From NCBI GenBank assembly GCA_051453625.1, contig JBOZIK010000001.1, positions 165,492,160 to 165,556,159 on the forward strand: a stretch of 64,000 nt of DNA, given 5' to 3'. Positions 59,221 through 64,000 of this stretch are shown piece by piece. This DNA comes from Welwitschia mirabilis. Lineage: Eukaryota > Gnetophyta > Gnetopsida > Welwitschiales. Both the position numbers and the translations under genes were made by a program. Under the pieces are notes generated by a model, which was not told where the DNA came from, did not search any database, and saw nothing but the letters and a program-made list of their open reading frames with translations. The stretch's first letter is position 1. Each line of letters opens with the position of its first letter.

Positions 59221-60250
59221 TGTTCTATTAAATTAATGTTTTTGAAGAGTTTAACCCTAGTACTAATCTATAAAAGGAGCATGGGGTAGTGTTTGACCAT
59301 TACCATAGCTATTAATAACAACTTGTATCATTAGGAAGTTACTTTCCTTACTTTAGAAGTGTTGCATGCATGAGAATTTTTGCATGTTGTTTTTACTATT
59401 TTTTTCTGTTTTCCTTTTTTTCGACTAATTAATACTAGGGAAACTTCATAAGAGTGATATCAGAGTGAGTTTGTGACTCAAGTTGCTTTAGAGGTTTTAT
59501 TGAGATGAGAGATTATTAATTCAATAGGAACAATTAGAGAACAAACTAATTGTGATTGATAAATTCCTGTGATTGGACTATAAGCTTTAGAAAGTAAACG
59601 TGGAGGATTTGGTTTATGAGAAGGGATTTGCTCTTCCCATTAGAGGACTTTATGCAAAGATTCCATTTATGACTTCTAATGAAGGGGACAAGATGGATTA
59701 CAAAACTCTAGCTATCATCCCGAGATGCTTAGATGGTTTTATTTACTCCAATACGTAAGATGAAAAGACTATTTACAAGTTATGCAGAGCCTATAGGGTT
59801 TGTATGATTTTAAAATAGAGGCTAAAAGACTTGTATGAGGTTAAAATAGTGACAAATTATGGATTCTTATATAGGAAGCTACACAGCCCAAACCTAAATT
59901 GGAAGAGAACATGACCTCTTCCCTATGTAGGTTCAACACTATCGTGTCACACCTAATTGTAATCAAGGCAAGGTTTTCTAATGAAGATGAAGCTATAACT
60001 ATCTTAATCTCTTTACCTAAGTCATGGGTGGTCACATTAAGCAACAATACTCTATGGGCATTAAACTTCAATAAGGTGGTTAGGGTTGTATTCATATAGG
60101 AGATGTGACGTACAGGTAATTCTTGTCATTCTAATAGGGAGGCTACAAATGTAAATCGTAAACAACCAAACAAGAAAACCCTAAGATGATGTCAGTGAGT
60201 GAAATATGAACACATAAAGAAAAATTGCTCTAACAAGGAGCAAGAAGAGT
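59221..60250 (+). mobile_element. Truncated Ty1/copia remnant with short LTR
   Basis: A short LTR-like segment (about 59221-59448) has an internal TATA (CTATAAAAGGAGC at 59269) and ends just before TGATATCAGAGTG (59456-59468), close to the initiator-tRNA-Met primer site. A gag remnant follows: LCRFNTIVSHLIVIKARFSN, EDEAITILISLPKSWVV (59930-60035), then a degenerate knuckle CQ-VKYEHIKKNCSNK (60190-60240). Everything downstream of gag, and a second LTR, are missing. Confidence 0.65.
59456..59468 (+). promoter_or_regulatory. Primer binding site of the copia remnant
   Basis: TGATATCAGAGT differs from TGGTATCAGAGC at two positions, both transitions. Confidence 0.65.
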
Positions 60251-62590
60251 CCTTTGGGAATGTTCAGTCTCCAAGTTTTGTTCGCTTCTTCCAAAAATGT
60301 TGTCTTTAGGTTTTGTTAGCTTAACCTTCACTTTCGAAGCCATTGTATGAAGATTGTATCTATGTTGCTAGTGTGATACATTTGTCCTGTTGTGTGATGT
60401 GAAGAAGCGTGGTATAGGGACATGTTTGCAAAGATGCTTCTCCAATTTGGTGCGCTCAATTTTCTTTAGCATGTTCTAGTTCGTGCGTATTAACAATAGA
60501 TAGGGAGTTTGGTATGATAATGTTTTCAGGGTTCTTGGCATTTTTCCTAGTTATTGAAGATTGCATGTGTCTTAAAGATGTTACGTTTCTTAATCTAAAA
60601 GCTTTGCATTCATTTGTGAAAATCTTTGTGTGGCATTTTTTGCTATTTTTCTTTGATGTTCCGCTACTTACTCCTAAAGATAAGCTATGAAGGTGACTCG
60701 ATTAAGACCATATGTAAATCACATTTCCCATCATTTAAAAATGGTATAACTTGCTTGTTCTGTCCTTTGCATTAACCTAATGTGATCGCCTATAATTACC
60801 ATGATGTCAATAGATCTAGTAATCAGCTTCAATGTCTTAGGAATGGATTACACATTAGAAATTTTTTGGCCATGTCTTGAGCTAATAGAAGTCACCTATG
60901 AGTTTTCATCTAACAAAACATACTAGTTACCTTGATAAGTGTGGTACAGGTTCCTATGAATTTCCTTAAAGTGAAAAAGGTTTTAAATAACATATAAAAA
61001 TTTTATCCTAGTTTAAATAAAATATGAAAATCTTAACATACATGAAAAGAATACCTTTGTTAGATATAACTCTCTTCAAATTGAAGAAAGTGTGAACTTA
61101 CATTGCCTATCATATGCAGCTTTTCCAGGCTTTACAAAAGGCTCTAGATGTAACTGTTGATACCATTTTTTTTTCTTGTAATGCTCTTCTAATCATCAAA
61201 CACAAAGCATCTTGGGTAAGCAAAAGGGACTCAGTTCATTTAAAGAATTGAGTGCCAAAACTTTTATCAGTGTGTGGGAGCTCAAACGAAGACTTGGTTT
61301 CCTTTCGAGGACTATTGCCTTCAAACATAATGGAATAAACATTAAATTTGATGAACACTAAACAAAAAATGTTCATCATTTTGTTAAATGTACACCTTTG
61401 TGCCCTCACTCGTTTCCTAATATGTTATGACCTCATGAACTTGTTTCAGAATTATGCTTCTGCTTCCAATTTCAGTAATGGGATGCAGACATATTGATGC
61501 TAACTAAACATTAATTAAACTCTTAGTAACATCATAAACATCTTCTTTATCATGTTATAAGTTTTGAATTTCTGCTTATTTTATTATATTAACGCAAACT
61601 GAAACAATGACAGTTGGGTTCTGTAGAGACACCATAACAGAAGAGCAGTACTTTTGTGACTTTGTGGTTGTGAATTCAATTCTCGGAACTCTTTTAACCG
61701 AGGGGACAAAAACACACAAAGAAAGNNNNNNNNNNNNNNNNNNNNNNNNNNNNNNNNNNNNNNNNNNNNNNNNNNNNNNNNNNNNNNNNNNNNNNNNNNN
61801 NNNNNNNNNNNNNNNNNNNNNNNNNNNNNNNNNNNNNNNNNNNNNNNNNNNNNNNNNNNNNNNNNNNNNNNNNNNNNNNNNNNNNNNNNNNNNNNNNNNN
61901 NNNNNNNNNNNNNNNNNNNNNNNNNNNNNNNNNNNNNNNNNNNNNNNNNNNNNNNNNNNNNNNNNNNNNNNNNNNNNNNNNNNNNNNNNNNNNNNNNNNN
62001 NNNNNNNNNNNNNNNNNNNNNNNNNNNNNNNNNNNNNNNNNNNNNNNNNNNNNNNNNNNNNNNNNNNNNNNNNNNNNNNNNNNNNNNNNNNNNNNNNNNN
62101 NNNNNNNNNNNNNNNNNNNNNNNNNNNNNNNNNNNNNNNNNNNNNNNNNNNNNNNNNNNNNNNNNNNNNNNNNNNNNNNNNNNNNNNNNNNNNNNNNNNN
62201 NNNNNNNNNNNNNNNNNNNNNNNNNNNNNNNNNNNNNNNNNNNNNNNNNNNNNNNNNNNNNNNNNNNNNNNNNNNNNNNNNNNNNNNNNNNNNNNNNNNN
62301 NNNNNNNNNNNNNNNNNNNNNNNNNNNNNNNNNNNNNNNNNNNNNNNNNNNNNNNNNNNNNNNNNNNNNNNNNNNNNNNNNNNNNNNNNNNNNNCCCCAA
62401 CAGGTATGGCACTGTAATCGTTCATAATTCTTTCTGTTTTAAGCAAAAGCTTAGATTTTCCTCAACTTTGAGCATCTGTACTTTACATTACTCTAAAAGC
62501 CAAGCTTTCATTGAAGGACGAATTTGGAAAGACATTTGCAATTCAGTGTTAGGATGATGTTATATCTAACACAACGTATAAACACATTTA
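60251..62590. other. Intergenic DNA downstream of the bHLH gene, with a gap
   Basis: No gene recognised. A 669-base gap lies at 61726-62394, and the open frames crossing it (61576-62557) are created by the Ns. The stretches beside the gap show no domain on either strand. Confidence 0.55.
61726..62394. other. Assembly gap (669 N)
   Basis: Run of N about 330 bases beyond the stop codon of the bHLH gene. Confidence 0.98.
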
Positions 62591-62596
62591 CAATAC

Positions 62597-62602
62597 TTTA
62601 TT
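62597..62602 (-). terminator. Candidate polyadenylation signal of the bHLH gene
   Basis: AATAAA on the minus strand, 120 bases after the TGA at 62722-62724, in a T/A-rich stretch. Position fits a plant 3' UTR. Confidence 0.5.
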
Positions 62603-62721
62603 ATATGGAAAGCTCAAGGATATACTTGCACAGGCAGCCCACACTGAAACACTGTCTGCAATGGCAACAAGTAATCTAGATTTTATTGGAAAGGAAGTGG
62701 AAATTTATGAACAAGATCTCA

Positions 62722-64000
62722 TCATGAAGTTGTTTGACACTGCTGATTATGGTCTGTAGCTGTGCCTTCGCAGGATTGAACAAGCTCAGGATTCAAGGTC
62801 ATCTCCAGAAGCGTCTCTCTCAATTGCTCTGCTTGCAGTGCTGCTTTATCTCGCATCTGAAAGCAGAGCAGAAGATTAATTTTCTTCAAAAATAAGCATC
62901 AAGATGGAATAACCAAGAGCGTGAATGGACAATTGGCAATGACATTGTATTGAAGAAATAGGAGCTCAAAGACATAAACTTACCTCTGCATTGAAAACAT
63001 TAGAGACTAGACCTCTAAATGAGATTATATTGCAGTCCAGAATGTCCAGTCCGAGAGCATCCATTGCTTGCAACAATCTCACAAAGCCACCCTCTCGCTT
63101 TTCACTTAAGATTCTCAGATTAAAGACATGGGCATTGAGCTGGCTCACTTCAATCTGCTGGAAAGATAGGATGCTCAGGAATTGGATACAGTGTGGTTCT
63201 CTTTTTGATTCAAGAGTTTCGAAATGCGTTACCTGCATAGTCTGTATGTCCTCAGTGGGTGGATTTGTTGTAAATTTTGTAGTAGTTGTCTTGCTGGAGC
63301 ACCTCCCATGGAGATCCTCATCCTGTGCAGCTTGGCCACCGTTTTCTCAACTATCCATTTCAGCCAGTTCTTCCTGAAGCTCCTTTACTTGCTGTTGCAG
63401 CTCTTTGATATATTCAATGGCATCACCCAGTATGGAAGCTCTGTCCATCTATGTCAAATCAAAACCCAAAACTAGTTCAGTACTGTGGCCCATCAAACAA
63501 AAATCAAGGTCACTAATTGCTGTTGACACCTCCACTCGATCTTATCACCACATCAGAACAATAAATTTACTTGTTTTTGGACTAGAATAATGATTTCTTT
63601 GGACTGAAAGTGGATGCAAAAAAGCTGCAGAAAGAAATTCATGGTTACCTAGACAGTTCAGTGTATAAAGGCCAAGTGCTTTTACATGATTTTTCTGCAG
63701 AAAAAGTTCTATACCTTGGTAATCTTGGGCACCAGGGCTCGCAGAGCATATAGCCTTTCATTAAGTTTTTTCCTCCGCTTGCGCTCTGCTACCAAGTTCT
63801 TTGAGAGATGCCTTCTTCCAGAACGCCCCATGGTTTTCTGGTCATCATCATCTTCTAAGTGATCACTGCACTCTGATGAATCTCCTCGTGCCATCTCTTG
63901 CTTGAAATCTGTGGCCTTATCCCCGCCGTGTAGCTCTTTTGATAAGCCGCTAGTGTGAGGGGACTCCGTGAGATCAGTCTTTTGGGGCATAATCTGGACG
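62722..64000 (-). CDS. AMS-like: AMS-type bHLH transcription factor, 3' part, with in-frame TGA
   Basis: Four exons are visible on the minus strand: 64000-63715 (5' end outside the window), 63448-63233, 63157-62984 and 62856-62722, all phase 0 with GT/AG borders. Exon 1 has an acidic stretch ([13 protein letters not shown]) and the basic region/helix 1 [20 protein letters not shown]. Exon 2 gives helix 2 ([20 protein letters not shown]). Exon 3 carries the C-terminal ACT-like domain ([50 protein letters not shown]). Exon 4 ends [20 protein letters not shown]...TTS. The domain order and acidic region match AMS (rice TDR), a nuclear factor needed for tapetum and pollen development. It normally dimerises with related bHLH proteins on E-boxes. 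Odd: TGA at 63347-63349, between bHLH and ACT-like parts. ATG at 63990 is probably internal, since the frame continues upstream. The bHLH family is certain. The AMS branch is likely but not proved. Confidence 0.85.
63323..63388 (-). other. Possible 66-nt in-frame internal intron removing the TGA
   Basis: GTAAAG at 63388 and TGCACAG ending at 63323 delimit exactly 22 codons that include the TGA. Splicing would join ELQQQ to DEDLHG in frame. The length is near the lower limit for plant introns, so this is only a hypothesis. Confidence 0.25.
63347..63349 (-). other. In-frame TGA in exon 2 of the bHLH gene
   Basis: Exon 2 reads [24 protein letters not shown], keeping the frame of both the leucine-zipper-like helix before it and the ACT-like exon after it. 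As annotated it would end the protein right after the bHLH domain. Confidence 0.85.

Noticed and set aside
59841-60095. Minus-strand frame of 84 codons at 59.8-60.1 kb
   Set aside because: Antisense of the copia gag remnant (EDEAITILISLPKSWVV is on the plus strand).
61576-62557. Open frames of 250-316 codons across the gap near 62 kb
   Set aside because: They exist only because the 669-N gap has no stops. The flanking real sequence has no recognisable coding content.
62966-63238. Continuous 90-codon minus-strand frame as a single exon
   Set aside because: It reads through a 75-nt intron (63158-63232) with CAG|GTAACG donor and TTTCCAG acceptor. The intervening residues do not fit the family, while removing them joins MQ to QIEVSQ as in relatives.
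62991-63590. Plus-strand frames of 61-128 codons over the bHLH gene
   Set aside because: They lie antisense to exons with clear bHLH and ACT-like sequence and correct minus-strand splice sites.
1-64000. tRNA or rRNA genes
   Set aside because: No tRNA-like A/B boxes with a cloverleaf, and no rRNA-like stretch, were noticed. The tRNA-like matches seen are primer binding sites of retrotransposons.

Overview
The window is AT-rich nuclear DNA from a flowering plant. The evidence is one intron-containing host gene of the ABORTED MICROSPORES (AMS)-type bHLH family, plus plant-typical retrotransposons: Sirevirus-like Ty1/copia, chromovirus and Tat/Athila-like Ty3/gypsy, and an L1-type LINE with a DUF4283-like ORF1. 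The species cannot be named from the sequence. Seven runs of N are present. Two of the 100-N runs are flanked by identical 77-bp copies, which looks like assembly overlap.

Positions 1 to about 51,890 are one nested stack of retrotransposons. The outermost is a minus-strand Sirevirus-like element (Sire-A). Its 3' LTR lies at the left edge (1-1155 and 11834-11969), its pol at 12.0-15.9 kb, its gag at 48.3-50.6 kb and its 5' LTR at 50.7-51.9 kb. A second, plus-strand Sirevirus-like element (Sire-B, 1156-11833, 5-bp duplication ATCTT) sits inside the 3' LTR of Sire-A. A plus-strand chromovirus (Chromo-C, 15908-48265) splits the GAG-pre-integrase region of Sire-A. Chromo-C carries two insertions. 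One is a minus-strand Tat/Athila-like element just after its primer binding site (Gypsy-D, 16701-33199, duplication AGAAT/AGGAT). The other is a minus-strand Athila-like element in its 3' LTR (Gypsy-F, 38188-48025, duplication CTAAG). Gypsy-D in turn carries a minus-strand LINE (LINE-E, about 21894-27905). With insertions removed, the hosts return to ordinary sizes: Sire-A about 9 kb, Chromo-C about 6 kb, Gypsy-D about 10.5 kb. All of these elements are decayed. Many stops are TAG or TAA where the family has CAG, CAA or TGG, the pattern expected from deamination of methylated cytosines.

The most unusual part is the 3' portion of LINE-E. Downstream of the endonuclease, reverse transcriptase and zf-RVT zinc finger there is a separate degraded reading frame (22204-23325, minus). 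It has a Pro/Ser-rich middle and ends in a clear DnaJ J-domain, with HPD changed to HLD.

Positions 51.9-62.6 kb are AT-rich intergenic DNA. They hold a truncated short-LTR copia remnant (59.2-60.25 kb), a possible gypsy integrase scrap and small local repeats. The only host gene, an AMS-type bHLH factor of tapetum/pollen development, occupies 62722-64000 on the minus strand and runs off the right edge. Its splice sites, bHLH and C-terminal ACT-like domain are intact, but an in-frame TGA lies between the two domains.
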